A stretch of 64,000 nt of DNA, taken from Salvator merianae (Eukaryota; Chordata; Lepidosauria; Squamata; Teiidae). Positions 11,366 through 22,040 of this stretch are shown in pieces. Made by a program: the position numbers and the translations under genes. Below the pieces are notes generated by a model. It was given only the letters and a program-made list of their open reading frames with translations, was not told the origin of the DNA and searched no databases. Each line of letters opens with the position of its first letter. The first letter of the stretch is position 1. The stretch lies in contig QVOM02000049.1 of assembly GCA_003586115.2 (NCBI GenBank), positions 16,559,470 to 16,623,469 on the forward strand, read 5' to 3'.

Positions 11366-11660
11366 AGACCATTTCCGCACTCCCCACCAATAAATCAGAC
11401 TAGGGTGGGATGCTCTGGTCCTATCAGCACCTCTGTGGTTCAGTGTACTATCCCCTAATATGCTGAAAGACCTCAAAAAAAAGGTCCACCAGGGGACTAG
11501 ACCAGGAAGACTTTTAGGTGCCCTAGTTTGGTCTATGTGGGGATGGCACATAGTAGGAGGAGGTGGGGCCTCCCTTAAACCACACCAGTGTGCAGAAGAG
11601 AGGTCTGTAGACCAGTTCTTGGTCCAGTCTACCTGCAACTGTGGAAATGGGGGATAATCT
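11366..11660. mobile_element. Degenerate miniature DNA element
   Basis: Begins near CCATTTCCGCACTCCCC and contains GGGGATGGCACATAGTAGGA and GGGGCCTCCCTTAAACCACA, shared in order with 1150-1462 and 20101-20321. Right end not resolved. Confidence 0.4.
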
Positions 11661-12880
11661 GCAAGCTCCATTCACAGAACATAGGGAGAGGCTGTGGAAC
11701 AATGGGAAATACCCGTATTTGATCCTATGTGTGGTTTATGTATTAAGACCAGCAGGACCCCCTTTTAAGGGGTGCTGGTACATGAGAAACCTTCTCAAGA
11801 TGGTTTCTTACAATGTAGAGTAACTTTCTACTTGAAAATCTGTGCAAGGAGGGGGGCTGGCTGTATGTCACCTACCCACCTACTCAGCAGGGTTGGGCAT
11901 GGAACTGCATTAGAACAGCAAAAATACGCTGGAGCTTCCTTAAAGAAGCATTGCTTGCTGGCATTACACAGGGCTATGCTTGAGCACCCCAACTGGAGGT
12001 TGACAAGTTGACATGTTGACAAGCACAAATTTGACAGCTGAGTTGACAACCTCTAGATATGGCACCTGGACCCAGCACCATCTAGCCCCTGCAAGGAACT
12101 TTGCCCAGTGCTTGGTTTAAAGAAGTTCTGGCTACTTTCATGGCCCCCAGCAAGCCCTTTCACTGTACACCACTCAACTTCTGGTTAAGATGCATCCTTT
12201 AACCCTGGTCTTTGACTCTTACTTTGTCCCTGTTCTATCCTGTTGCTTGCTGTTTTCAGGTCTGTATTCTTCTCAGGTCTGTATTCTTTTTCTTAATCAT
12301 TTCATTGCTTTAAGTTCTGGACCTTATTCCAGATTATATCCCAGAATAGAAACTTGCCATCCACATATGCAGAGGCAGGAGGGATTTTATCCCATGCTGT
12401 ATTTGCAGGGTGGTCATCCTGGCGTGGCCCTAAGGGGCGGTGAAGATCCTACCTCATTTTCCTAATTACGAAAAAGCAAAAGCAAGTAATCAAGAAATTA
12501 TCGTAACCACTTCAGAACACTTCAGAACCTCTTCGATAGCTTTCTTTCTTTTTATGGACTAGTTTATTGAAATGTTGCACTCAAATAACGTCTTGGCTGC
12601 CTCTTCTATTAAATTCCTGACTGAGTTCCTTGAAGTGAGCACCAAGCTTTCTTTTACATAGGGGAACAATTAGTGAACACTGTGAGGAACTCATGAAGGA
12701 CAACTTGTTTACACAGTGCATTTTAAGAGGCATATTGTCTAAAACCTGCCTTTCTTTGGATTTCTTTCTCTGACATCTTATACTAGTACCATAAATCCAA
12801 ATATCCATTTCCCTGGAAATTTTAAATATGACTGCCCAGGTAAAAAATAAATTGGAATAGAAGAAAGTGATTCAGCTGAA

Positions 12881-12933
<53 letters not shown>

Positions 12934-13035
12934 CATGCACATACACAAACACACTATTTTGCAGTCCATGTCAGACCAAGACAGTGGTTCATACTTAAGC
13001 AGATTTGCCTAAGCTAAGGTGCTGTGAACTATCAG
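11661..13035. other. No gene; one possible element relic and a (CT)n run
   Basis: 12315-12375 resembles half of the 180-bp fold-back family (CCAGATTATATCCCAGAATA). The rest is unassigned. Confidence 0.4.
12883..12933. repeat. (CT)n microsatellite
   Basis: About 25 CT units with one TT interruption. Confidence 0.95.
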
Positions 13036-13036
13036 A

Positions 13037-13130
13037 ACACACGAGGAGCCCTGCTGGATCAGGCCACAGCCCATCTAGTCCAGCACCCTGTCTCAGACAG
13101 TGGCCCACCAATGGCTCCTGGGCAAAGTGT
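13037..13130 (-). mobile_element. Squamate retroposon fragment, antisense
   Basis: Contains GGAGCCCTGCTGGATCAGGC, CCCATCTAGTCCAGCACCCT and GTGGCCCACCAATGGC, the complement of the retroposon seen complete at 48765-49250. It lies about 160 bp upstream of the STMND1 start codon, so it is in the promoter or 5' UTR region of that gene. Confidence 0.65.
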
Positions 13131-13287
13131 CCTGGTCATTCAACAAAAGCTCTTTGCCAGGTTTGATTTATTGTAGCAACAAGCCTTGGCAACAGCTTTA
13201 GTCCATAGTGATGCTGCAATGCCCACATAGCGTCTAAGAAAACCAGGACACAGAGCTGCCTGTTCTGCTTCCAGAGAGACACTTCTC

Positions 13288-13371
13288 ATGGGTTGCAGCA
13301 CTTCCAGCAGGACAATGGCCAAGGGACCATCATGCAAGAATCCACAGCAGAGAGAAGAAATCGAAAAGCAG
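13288..13371 (+). CDS. STMND1: STMND1 exon 1 (coding part)
   Basis: Twenty-eight codons from ATG to the donor gtaatg at 13372, ending in phase 0. The protein starts MGCSTSS. Gly2 fits N-myristoylation and Cys3 fits palmitoylation, so the product would be expected at membranes, as for the mammalian protein, which also starts MGC. A G follows the ATG, but position -3 is C, so the start context is only moderate. I chose this ATG because it places MGC at the N-terminus and no in-frame ATG with family similarity lies upstream. Confidence 0.7.
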
Positions 13372-13479
13372 GTAATGTGTTGTTCTGAGTGTAATAGTAA
13401 GAAGTTTTATGGTCAGTGCTACATGATTTCATTTTCTTTAAGCAAGAAAGTTGGGCTGCTTATGCAATACCTGCCCTAA

Positions 13480-14780
13480 GTCCATGATAACATAATGGAA
13501 ACAAACAGATTCTTGAATCAGACAGGGAAATCTTCTTGCACCGGATTTCTCCAAGCAATAGTACCTAAAGTCAACTTGTTTCCTCTAATCTACTCAGTTA
13601 TGCCTAAGCTTTCTCAGATGTCTGTCTCTCATACTGGTTCTGAAATAAATTAGGATTCACTTTGAGCTTTACTCTGTATTTGCCTCACCCCAAGGCTGCT
13701 GGTGCTCACAAGCTAGAGGGAGATCCCAGGTCATTCTTATGATGGCTCTTTTGCTTAGTTGCTTTGATTCTGATTTAACACAAGTATGCAAACAAAGATG
13801 AAGCAGGACAGATACAATCTAGTGTGAAACCAATAGAAGGAAGTGACTGGAATGAAGCAGGATTTCAAACAGTTAATTAACTAAAAGATCCAATATTCAT
13901 ATTCAAATCTTTGCAATAATGCTAACCTTACTCGAATACCTAGTGAGTAGGTAGGTAACTACAGGTTGGTTGGTTAGTTAATTAGATTTATTGGAATCCA
14001 TTGACCAAGTAGACTGTAATAAAGTAAATAAATTTCAAATGGGTTAATTAGGTTCACAGGATTATAGAGTCTCCAGTTTGTTATCCTCACAAAAATATAT
14101 ATGCGCATACTACATGCTTTTGGGAAAGTCATAGCTCAGTGCTAGGTATATTCTTTATATGTATAAGATGCAAAAATTAATGCCTGGCATCAACAGATAA
14201 GCCTCGAAAAGATCGTTGGCCAAAATTTCAGTGTGCTGCTTATTTAAGTGCATTTGACTCTTTGGCCACTGAAAAGAGCCAGGGCTCAGAATGTGGTCAG
14301 AACACAAATTTCATAAAAGCAGGTATAGATAATGCTAGGTGGCACAGTATAAGGCGGCTTCCTATATTCTATCACTTCAAGAAAATGATCAGAAGAGGGT
14401 GTGTGCTGGGCGGGCACAGAGGAATGAGGAGGGATGGAGGGGCAGGAGAAGAGCTGAGACACTGTTGATGGCATTTGCTCCCTGGGTGACTCCTCCCCAT
14501 TTTCCTCAGTCAACTACTGCTGCTTGCCTGTTGCTGGAGCTGGGAGAGCCTGAGTGGGTGGGTGTGTATTATATGAGTGATGCGGTGAGTCCAGGTGTGT
14601 ATGAAAGCTGTGACGTAAGGAAAGGAAAGCAGGGAAAGAAGGAAAGCCAGAGAGGCATGTGTGTTGATGCATGCCAGCGCATGCTGCAGCCCTACCCACA
14701 GAGGGGGCTAAAATGGTGGTGACCATACAAATGGACAGAGGTGAATTCCCTCACCTGCCGGATGTGACTCTCTACTCAGG
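13480..14780. other. STMND1 intron 1 sequence, nothing distinct
   Basis: AT-rich intron DNA. A 127-residue frame at 14339-14722 has no recognisable domain. Confidence 0.4.
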
Positions 14781-14859
14781 AGTCAAGTAAAGGGAGCCAG
14801 AATGTCAGTTAAAGCACCTGTATAACAAGGGGGGGGGTCTACTGGAACCTGAGGGAGTT

Positions 14860-15228
14860 TTCGGTCTGCACTGCGTGGCCCTAGTTCCTTGCCTTCAGCA
14901 GGAGATAAGCATTTGCAGTGTGAATGCTGGTCTCTGTGCTGGATGCTGACCATAGGCCAGCCGGGAAGCCTGCCAGCACCATGCACTGTACACCGTGCAG
15001 GCACACACAGGAGTGATCAGGCAATTATGCAGGCACAATCAGGTGATTGTGGCGGCCACAATAAGTGCAAATGCACTTTACCAGCAGCTGACTATCAGCT
15101 CCCAATAAAGTTGTGGAGCACAAATTTGTGCTCCACAGCTAGGAGCGATCGGGAGTAATGTTACGCTGCTCCGGCCTGCTCGGCCCTCTGTCCTTGATGC
15201 TTGCCAGCATAAAGTGCGAATAAGTCCT
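14860..15228. mobile_element. Miniature element of the palindromic GTGGAGCACAAA family
   Basis: Right end GTGCGAATAAGTCCTTAG, with an internal palindrome at 15112-15137 and CAGCTCCCAATAAAGTTG. These features are shared with 18427-18848, 24967-25376, 40852-41324 and 42298-42777. The left end is uncertain. Confidence 0.55.
15112..15137. repeat. Perfect 26-bp palindrome
   Basis: TGTGGAGCACAAA is followed immediately by its exact complement. The same place in sister copies (18543, 25086, 42417) holds a slightly decayed version, so it is a conserved part of this transposon family. Confidence 0.95.
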
Positions 15229-15838
15229 TAGAGACAACAAAGAAAAAGAAGTTGGCGGCATGAGCTTTCATAGACTAAGCCTACTTCATCAGATGCATGG
15301 AGTGAAATGAGTTAAAGCACCTGTCAGCCTCAGCCTCTAACTGCAGCTCATGCTACAGAACATAAATTATCTATTTTTGGTCTGTCTCTCCATGCAAAAT
15401 TCAAGAGGATTTCCTTTTAAAGTAGGAGATAAGGTTTGTGTGTAGTTACAGCCAGAGTTTGACTTGTACAGCCTCTAAACCATTTCTGAGCTGCCTTCAA
15501 TTGTAAGCAAATGCAGCCAGAGATATAGGCCTCATGATAACTGTGGGGAGAGCCCTGGAAAAGCACCTATTCAGTTTTGCTCCTTCAACTAAAGGCCAAA
15601 CACTACAGCATGGAGGGGAAATGTACAGCTCTCCAGATTTAGGTAGACTTCAGCTCTATTGGTATTAGCAAGAATAATCAATGTTCAGGAATGATGGGAA
15701 CTAAGGTCTTCCATCCTGTCAGACCCAGTAACAAAATCCTCTCTTTTTTCTTTGTTGACACTCGGAACAGAAGAAACCTCTAGGAAACCAGCTAGCAACA
15801 AAGGAACTGTGTATATATAAATGCTTTTTCCCCTCCAG

Positions 15839-15986
15839 GCTGAAAAAGATGCCTCACTTGGAAGGGTTAACAATGCCTCTCTAGATGAGTCAATCACTGG
15901 ACGTGATTCAGGCAAAGAAAGGTTGCCAGAAAGTGGCACAGAAAAGATTCTGTCACCTGAAAAAAGAAGTACTGAAGAAAACATAG
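15839..15986 (+). CDS. STMND1: STMND1 exon 2
   Basis: 148 nt, phase 0 to 1. The acceptor follows a pyrimidine tract (cttttcccctccag); the donor is gtatgg. It encodes a hydrophilic, Ser/Glu-rich, probably disordered segment beginning AEKDASLG and ending STEENI. This segment is weakly conserved, so the call rests mainly on splice sites, phase and position between exons 1 and 3. An open frame runs through the whole exon. Confidence 0.65.
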
Positions 15987-16139
15987 GTATGGATACCTAG
16001 AATTTTGACTCACAAAAGCAGTACTTTATAACAGAGAACAGGAAGGGAAGAACTATAACAGTCATTATTTGGGGGCCTTATACATTCATTGTGCATGTCA
16101 TTCACTGACCAAAAGAAAGTGTTTCTCTACCTGTCCAAT

Positions 16140-16165
16140 ATCCCTCCCTCCCTCCCTCCCTCCTC
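16140..16165. repeat. (CCCT)n microsatellite
   Basis: Six TCCC-type units in STMND1 intron 2. Confidence 0.9.
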
Positions 16166-16337
16166 TCCTCATTCAATTCTTAGCTCCTCTCTAGAGAAAG
16201 ACAAATGTGAACCCCTTCCATGTTGTTGCCAATAAACTGTAATGATGTGCCTACACACTCACCAGGAACCAAGCTCTGCTTTTCCCTTTTATTAAAATAC
16301 CACAATTTCTGAGTCATCTTAATCCACAGCCTTATAT

Positions 16338-17490
16338 AGGGCCCATCTAGATCTGTGTTTTAATCCAGCTTCAGTCCACCTTTAGAGTGAGAGAACACAT
16401 CAGCACAGTAACCGATTGATGTTTTTTCCATTTTATTTAAGCCAAACGTGAATTTTATGACTTAGGGTGTGATCACACATGCCCACTTTTATCCGCAAGC
16501 AAATGAGCAGATGACTTGTCTGAAAGCCCAAGCAAATTTCCTCATCCATATATCTCTCCAATGAAATGTCTCCTCGCCCGTTTCTGCCCGCCACATAGCC
16601 TCCTGCAGTCAACCTGAAGCCAGGCAGCGGCTTTGTTAGCAACAGGTGGAGTACGCTCATTGTTCTGTCCTCCTGGCTAATTCGAGAGTCTCTCTGTTCT
16701 CATTGGTTCCCATTCCCACCGTCTAGCTACTTCCTAGTTCACCCCAAATGGCGGCAGCTTCTTCTGTAATTAAGAGCTCCATAGCGCCTACGCTGCAATC
16801 AGTTACCTGTTCAGTTACTTCCTGGTTTGTCCCAAATGTCAGCAACGCTGCAGGCACTTCCGTTTTTACTGGAATGGCACTCAGAGCTCTGTTACTAGAT
16901 GGCAGGAACGGAGCTACGGAGCTGTCAGTGCCATTTCAGAGCTCTGTTGGACCAGCTACCTGTTGCCCGAAATGTCCAAGAGATAAATAACTTTTTACTT
17001 GATGCCAAGAGACGCCTCGGCACTTCATTAGCACTGTGAGAACTTTTATTGTTAGAACAGAAATTGCGGCGAGAGCTTCATAAACCCTTTTCACCCGGTA
17101 CCCGTGGAAACGGTGAATAGAGTTCCTGATTGAACGATTCTGCGGTTGCTCCATTAATCAGTTGCACGAATGAGAGGCTGCAATGTCAGCAGCCTCCCTC
17201 CTCCCTTCTGCTGAATCCTTCCTCCGCTCACATGGGGGAGGGATTTACGGGGAAAGGTTGCCCCGAGAGCACTGTTCAGCCGATTGCAAAAGAGTTGTCT
17301 CCGGGCTGCTGTGGAGAGCCATGGGGGCGACTTCCCCAAACAGCTTTATGGACTCCGTAGCTTCAGTTTGACTGGAAGTTGACTGAAATAGCCCATCTGA
17401 TCACACCCTTAGACAATCCTGAAAGAAACAAGCCTGTCAATTTGCTGATGTATTCTCTCACTCTGAAAGCAGGCTGGATTAAAGCCTAGG
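16338..17490. mobile_element. Fold-back miniature element split by a later insertion
   Basis: Left half (16338-16464) carries TTTTAATCCAGCTTCAGTCC and GAGAGAACACATCAGC. The right half (17409-17490) carries the inverted counterpart (GCTGATGTATTCTCTCACTC, GGCTGGATTAAAGCCTAGG). The same fold-back pair is intact at 39047-39282 and 40016-40240. The interruption is the element at 16465-17408. Confidence 0.7.
16465..17408. mobile_element. PIF/Harbinger-type non-autonomous element, 944 bp, TSD TTA
   Basis: The termini GGGTGTGATCA and its exact complement TGATCACACCC are flanked by TTA on both sides (16462-16464 and 17409-17411). TTA is the preferred Harbinger target. No intact transposase. It sits inside the fold-back element of STMND1 intron 2. 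Confidence 0.85.
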
Positions 17491-17493
17491 TGT

Positions 17494-18090
17494 AGGTCTC
17501 ATCCAGATGGGGCCTAAAATGTGGAATAATCCAGGGCTATGTTAGGATTGCCACAAGTTGCTGTGGCAATCCCAACACAGCCCCACGAAAAGTGGTAGAA
17601 CCAATGCATTATCTCTATTCACATAAAGCAATTTTCCCAACAGATTTTTCCCAAAAAGTGATATGGGCTTACCTGTCTGGACACATGCTCCTGCCATCTT
17701 CAGCCTGGAAATGGCAATTGAGCATGTGCAAAGCCAAAACCAGACTGGAGCACATCTGTAGGGGGCCATGACTGCACACATCCAGATATTTTGCGCCATC
17801 GAAATACCCAGATGTATACACCTGCCCTGCAAGATTGTCCTGTTGTTTGGCAGGGATGGCAAGAGGAAACAGTGAAATACAAACAAGTTCTGGCATTTCC
17901 CCCTTGCCATCTGGAGGCAGCTGTAGACGGGCCTGCACAGTGCATTTGTATAATTGAGAAGTCTGGTTGGTTGATTATGCAGAATTCTGACCAGAGTAGC
18001 TCTGTCCGGGAATAGCCATAACTGGTAACCCAGTGGTAGCTGGAAATAGCTTCTCTTTGCTGTTATAGCCAGACCTTCCAATGGTAACAG
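17494..18090. mobile_element. Probable miniature element relic (CATCCAGATGGGG)
   Basis: Begins TCTCATCCAGATGGGGCCTA and contains a hairpin TTGCCACAAGTTGCTGTGGCAA near 17550. It shares the opening CATCCAGA...GCGGTTAAAA style with 21692-22040. Right end unresolved. Confidence 0.4.
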
Positions 18091-18426
18091 AGATCTTGCA
18101 GATAGCTACACTTTCTGAGCCCTGGAAATAATTGGATTGCTTGTCCATCAATATCTCTGCGCTGAGCTATGCATGTATGAGCTGCAGAATAAAGAAGATA
18201 AACCCTGGAATTTACAGAAGCAATACAAGATGTAAAAATAAAGCATAAGAAGCCCTGCTAATACAGCAGGAAACACACAGTACACTGAATAGTGTCTTTC
18301 TTAAAACGAGAGTTTATTCTGTGAGTTATTTTGCTATGTAACCTACACTAGTCTGAATGGGATCTAGAGGGGGACAAAGACTGTGGCTACGATGAGAAGG
18401 ATATTGTTATCCTGGATCAAGACAGG

Positions 18427-18848
18427 TGGCCTATTCACACTTTTCACTAGTGAGCATGCAGACACTCACTAGTTAAGTGTGTTCGCACTGTGCAGAGGAC
18501 TAATCAATTGGAGTGAGCTACAGTTGCTCCCAATCACTACTAGCTGTGGAGCACAAAATTATACTCCACAGCTGTATGGGAGCAGCTGGACTGCTCCCGG
18601 TATGCAGTGTTCACACTTACTTCTGGTTGCGAATGCTGTACTGCACACTGTGGCTGCACAGTCGTGCTGTGTGTCCCTGATCGCCATGGCAGTGGCAAGA
18701 TGTTTCCCCAGATGCTGTCATTTGCACTGGGAATACTGGGCACCCATTTCTGGGATATTCCAGCACTGGCAGTGCAAACGGCCAAGAGTTATCCCACTGT
18801 GGAATGTTCAATTGCGAACATTCCACGGTGGAAAGTGCGAAAGCACCC
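18427..18848. mobile_element. Miniature element, CACTAGTGAG family, about 420 bp
   Basis: The ends TGGCCTATTCACACTT and (complement) GGGTGCTTTCGCACTT form an imperfect TIR. Internal blocks match 24967-25376 and 42298-42777 and, reversed, 40852-41324 and 55293-55691. The flanks do not give a clean duplication. Lies in STMND1 intron 2. Confidence 0.7.
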
Positions 18849-19145
18849 AAGGTGTAAAAAACAAACAAGGCCTTTCCCAAAAGCAATTCTTGAGGTGACT
18901 GTGCTGATTAATTAAAGAATAGCTTGTGAGGAGAATGCATAGTCTGAAGACCTTAGGGTGTAATGATTCCTGGATTTTACTTTTACTATAGATATTCCTT
19001 ATAGTGCACAGTAATTCCACATCACCTTAACTTCCCCTTTTCACACTGGTCACCCTGCCTACATTAATTTAGAGGGCTGAAAACAAGGAAATTATTTGCC
19101 TCTTCTTTATGCAAAATTACAATTTCAAACATTTTCTTTATAAAG

Positions 19146-19294
19146 ACATTAGAGATGGACTTCCAAAGAAACCAACTAGCTTATTAGAAAGGAAAAGGCA
19201 GCCATCATCAGATATTTTGGAAGAGCTTCGGATGCAAGGAATAATCAGGACCCCACATGCAACTTCAAAACTGGAAGCATCAGATTACAACAGG
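19146..19294 (+). CDS. STMND1: STMND1 exon 3
   Basis: 149 nt, phase 1 to 0, acceptor ttctttataaag, donor gtgagt. This is the exon that identifies the gene: it encodes ...KKPTSLLERKRQPSSDILEEL followed by QGII. The SSDILEEL and QGII motifs and the preceding KP-SLE-R-R spacing match the vertebrate STMND1 family as I recall it. The frame is fully open and both splice sites are intact. Confidence 0.85.
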
Positions 19295-19831
19295 GTGAGT
19301 TGGTTTTAGAACAACAGAAATATGCTTGCAAGTATGCGTTATCTCCTGGGAGCTATAGGTACAGCAGTAAGCCTTTCTTGTTCAACAACTTATATATTTC
19401 ATCCCCACTGTTTCTGAAGGCTTCCTGCTCCACCACCTGTTCTTCCTTTTCATCTAGAACCCTCTGTGGACTGGTGGACTGGCAGTAGTCCACTTGTGGA
19501 CTACTTTTAATGGGACCACTCATTATCCCATTCTAAGGTGGAAAGTGCAAAAAGGCCCTTTAACTTTGCTGACTACTAGCTGCAACTGCACTTTGCTTCA
19601 CTAACCCAGAGGAGCGCAAAGCACCACTGAAATACCACATTGCTTTTTACCAGCCTGTTTACAGAAGCTGGATAATACTGAACGAACAGCTCTTCTGGGG
19701 TGCACCAGTCCAAGGAAGCACGCAAAAACTATTTTAGCCATGCAGGTTCCCTACAAAATCTTTCAAGTATATCCTGTGTGCTCTTGCTCCCAGCTAAGCT
19801 TGTATTGAATTGTCCCTAGATACTAAAGTAT

Positions 19832-20011
19832 GGCCCTTTCTGCACTTGGCCTTATTGTGGATTATATCCCAGAATAGGGACCTGCTATCCACATACTAGT
19901 GCAAACTATGAAAGGTCTTGCCCAAGGCCTACCATAGTCTGCACTAGCATGCAGATGGCAGGTCCCTATTCTGAGATATAATCTGGAATATGTGCAAGTG
20001 CAGAAAGGGCC
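19832..20011. mobile_element. 180-bp fold-back miniature element, TSD TAT
   Basis: The ends GGCCCTTTCTGCACTTG and exact complement are flanked by TAT (19829-19831 and 20012-20014). The two halves pair over most of their length, giving one long hairpin with a short loop around GGTCTTGCCCAAGGCC. Same length as 36726-36905 and 44935-45114. In STMND1 intron 3. Confidence 0.9.
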
Positions 20012-20100
20012 TATGTACAGTATATAATGTTCTTTTGACATTAATTTCAAACCTAGAAATTTAAATTGCTTGTGTTAACTAGAGGGAGTGGAATAACCAA

Positions 20101-20321
20101 GGGTGATTCCACAGTGGTCAGTATACTGGTCCAGCAACCTTACTAGGAGCCTCCCTTCCACACACTGATGAAGTCTACGGGAGGCCCCAGGTGGGGAGAC
20201 CCTAAATGAGATCTCACATGGGGAGGCCCGGGAGTGGCCTCCCTTAGACCACATGAGCGTGCAGAAAGGTGGCTTCTAGTGCACATGCTGGGTTGGTATA
20301 TGGGCCAGTGCAGAATCGCCC
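20101..20321. mobile_element. 221-bp miniature element, TSD CAA
   Basis: Termini GGGTGATTCCACA and GTGCAGAATCGCCC are imperfect inverted repeats with CAA on both sides (20098-20100 and 20322-20324). The interior has GGGAGGCCCAGGTGGGGAG-like blocks shared in part with 11366-11660; the right end resembles 35930-36012. It ends about 75 bp before STMND1 exon 4. Confidence 0.75.
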
Positions 20322-20396
20322 CAATTCCCCTTTTAAGTGCAGACTTCTTTCACATGCAGCAGAAATATACACAGTTTTATATATCTGTCTCCACAG

Positions 20397-20480
20397 CTGG
20401 TAGATGCAGACAGGCCACTACAGAAACCACCAGCCAGACTGGAAAAGCTTGACATCGAAAGGAAGAATGCACAAAATTAA
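20397..20480 (+). pseudogene. STMND1: STMND1 exon 4, disrupted stathmin exon
   Basis: Acceptor tatctgtctccacag, phase 0. It encodes LVDADRPLQKPPARLEKL, clearly homologous to the KPPSRLKKL segment of the human protein, then fails: TAA at 20478-20480 after 27 codons. Downstream, lineage-like residues can still be seen in other frames (KIKQLRDL at about 20473-20498, EMRRA at about 20517-20531), which implies at least two small indels. No GT donor is found at the expected end. In the intact family this exon continues into the stathmin helix (a DIEEKMEAAEERRK-type sequence), which is lost here. Confidence 0.75.
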
Positions 20481-20991
20481 ACAACTGAGAGATCTGAAAA
20501 CAAGAGACAATTATTTGAAATGAGAAGAGCTCCACTATTCTGAACCACACTGCTATCACATCAGTATTCCTAATCATCAGTAATATAGTATCATCAAAAA
20601 AATGTATCTTAGAACTGGGAGAGCTTCTCCTGTATAACAGACCCCTAGGTTTAACACTGAAGAGGCTATACCATGTTTCTAAACCAATGGCTTGAAAGAG
20701 GCTAAAACAAATCTAAAAATACATTACATAGCAGGATATTCGGCTCCCTTTTCCTATAAGCTGTCTCTATTCAGCATGTGTGTGATGAAGTGATCTCTAA
20801 TACTGTGCATGAAAAATATATGATGTAATAAAACTGCTGGCTGACTCTGGGTTTCTTTGCCATAACGGCTGTTGTAGTTTGAAAGGAAGAGAGCAACAGT
20901 TCATGTACTGGGAATGGCAGGACAATGTGGGAGGGGCCACATGGTGATTGGAAAGTCATGTTTTATCATGGCCAACTGGGTTTTGGTCCTT

Positions 20992-20996
<5 letters not shown>

Positions 20997-21034
<38 letters not shown>
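20997..21034. repeat. (TA)19 microsatellite
   Basis: Uninterrupted TA run of 38 bases, directly abutting the 3' end of an antisense L1-like fragment, so it may have grown from the LINE tail. Confidence 0.97.
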
Positions 21035-21038
<4 letters not shown>

Positions 21039-21316
21039 GTACGTTTAACTCAGAGGGTAAAATCATGCATCAACATTATTTGCATGTTGCCTTCCTCCTT
21101 CTTCAGAAGTTTCTTCTAAATTTCATGTTTCTTGCCCCTCCTGATTTCTCAGTTCTTTTCTTTTTCCAACCTGTCTTCTTTCCTCTTTCCTCTTCAAATC
21201 CAGCAATAACAAGTTCATTCTCTAATTCTGGTAGAAAGTCAATAAAGGGTTCCCAGTTCTTGTAAAACCTATCAACTGTCTTATTCCTCAATAAGTTAAG
21301 TCAATTTGTGGCTTTG
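21035..21316 (-). mobile_element. 5'-truncated L1-like LINE, antisense
   Basis: Matches the 3' end of the antisense L1-like copy at 42813-43520 block by block (CCTCCTTCTTCAGAAGTTTC, GGTAGAAAGTCAATAAAGGG). The minus strand encodes the ORF2 tail motif KNWEPFIDFLPELE. Confidence 0.7.
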
Positions 21317-21327
21317 GTCCTTTACAG

Positions 21328-21525
21328 CAGGGGTCCCCAACCACCGGTCCGCAGACCAGGACCGGGCCGTTGGGGGTTTTTTGCCAGTCCGCGGCACCGC
21401 CGTAGACCAGCACTAAACACTGACAAGCCCCGCCCCTGTCCCACCCCCATCCCGCCCTGCCGGGCCATGAAAAAATGGTCTTGCTTGAAGCCAGTCCCTG
21501 GTGCAAAAAAGGCTGGGGACCACTG
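21328..21525. mobile_element. hAT-type non-autonomous element, 198 bp
   Basis: Starts CAGGGGTCCCCAACC and ends GGCTGGGGACCACTG. It is flanked by an exact 8-bp duplication CTTTACAG (21320-21327 and 21526-21533). The CAGGGGTCCCCAACC terminus is typical of widespread vertebrate hAT (Charlie-like) families. No coding capacity. Confidence 0.9.
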
Positions 21526-21691
21526 CTTTACAGGCCAAAGCCTAGTTGAACATAACTAAAGAAACCCAGATACAGGCTGCACTGGCTGCATCACTACACA
21601 AACTGTGCTCCATCATTGGTGATCCCTATAGAAAAATTAAGGTAGTTCAAGGTAGGTCTTATAGGAAGAGAATGATAGGTTAAGGTAATAT

Positions 21692-22040
21692 CTATCTCAT
21701 CCAGACACTTTTAAGGTGCGTCCAGATGCGGTTAAAAACTTTGATTTCTCCATGGCAACTGCCACACATACCCGAGGAATCCCAACATTCTCCTGGGATA
21801 GTGCACCAAAAATGCACTATATAGGCAAAATCCAACTCTGATGCTGCATTTTCCATAACCCCAGATTGCTTACTTTCTCTGTTGTTTCCTTGTGGGATCA
21901 CTGCTTTTACAAAAGTACCCAGATGCAGGAAGTGTACAGAAAAAACAAAATAAGGCCGCAGTCCGACATCGTAAATGAAATCCATATCAGAAGAGTACAA
22001 GGACTGAATTCGTCTTCTGATCGTTCCCACCATTACATTT
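21692..22040. mobile_element. Possible miniature element relic
   Basis: Contains GTGCGTCCAGATGCGGTTAA and CCGAGGAATCCCAACATTCT, in the style of 17494-18090. Ends unresolved and no duplication found. Confidence 0.3.
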
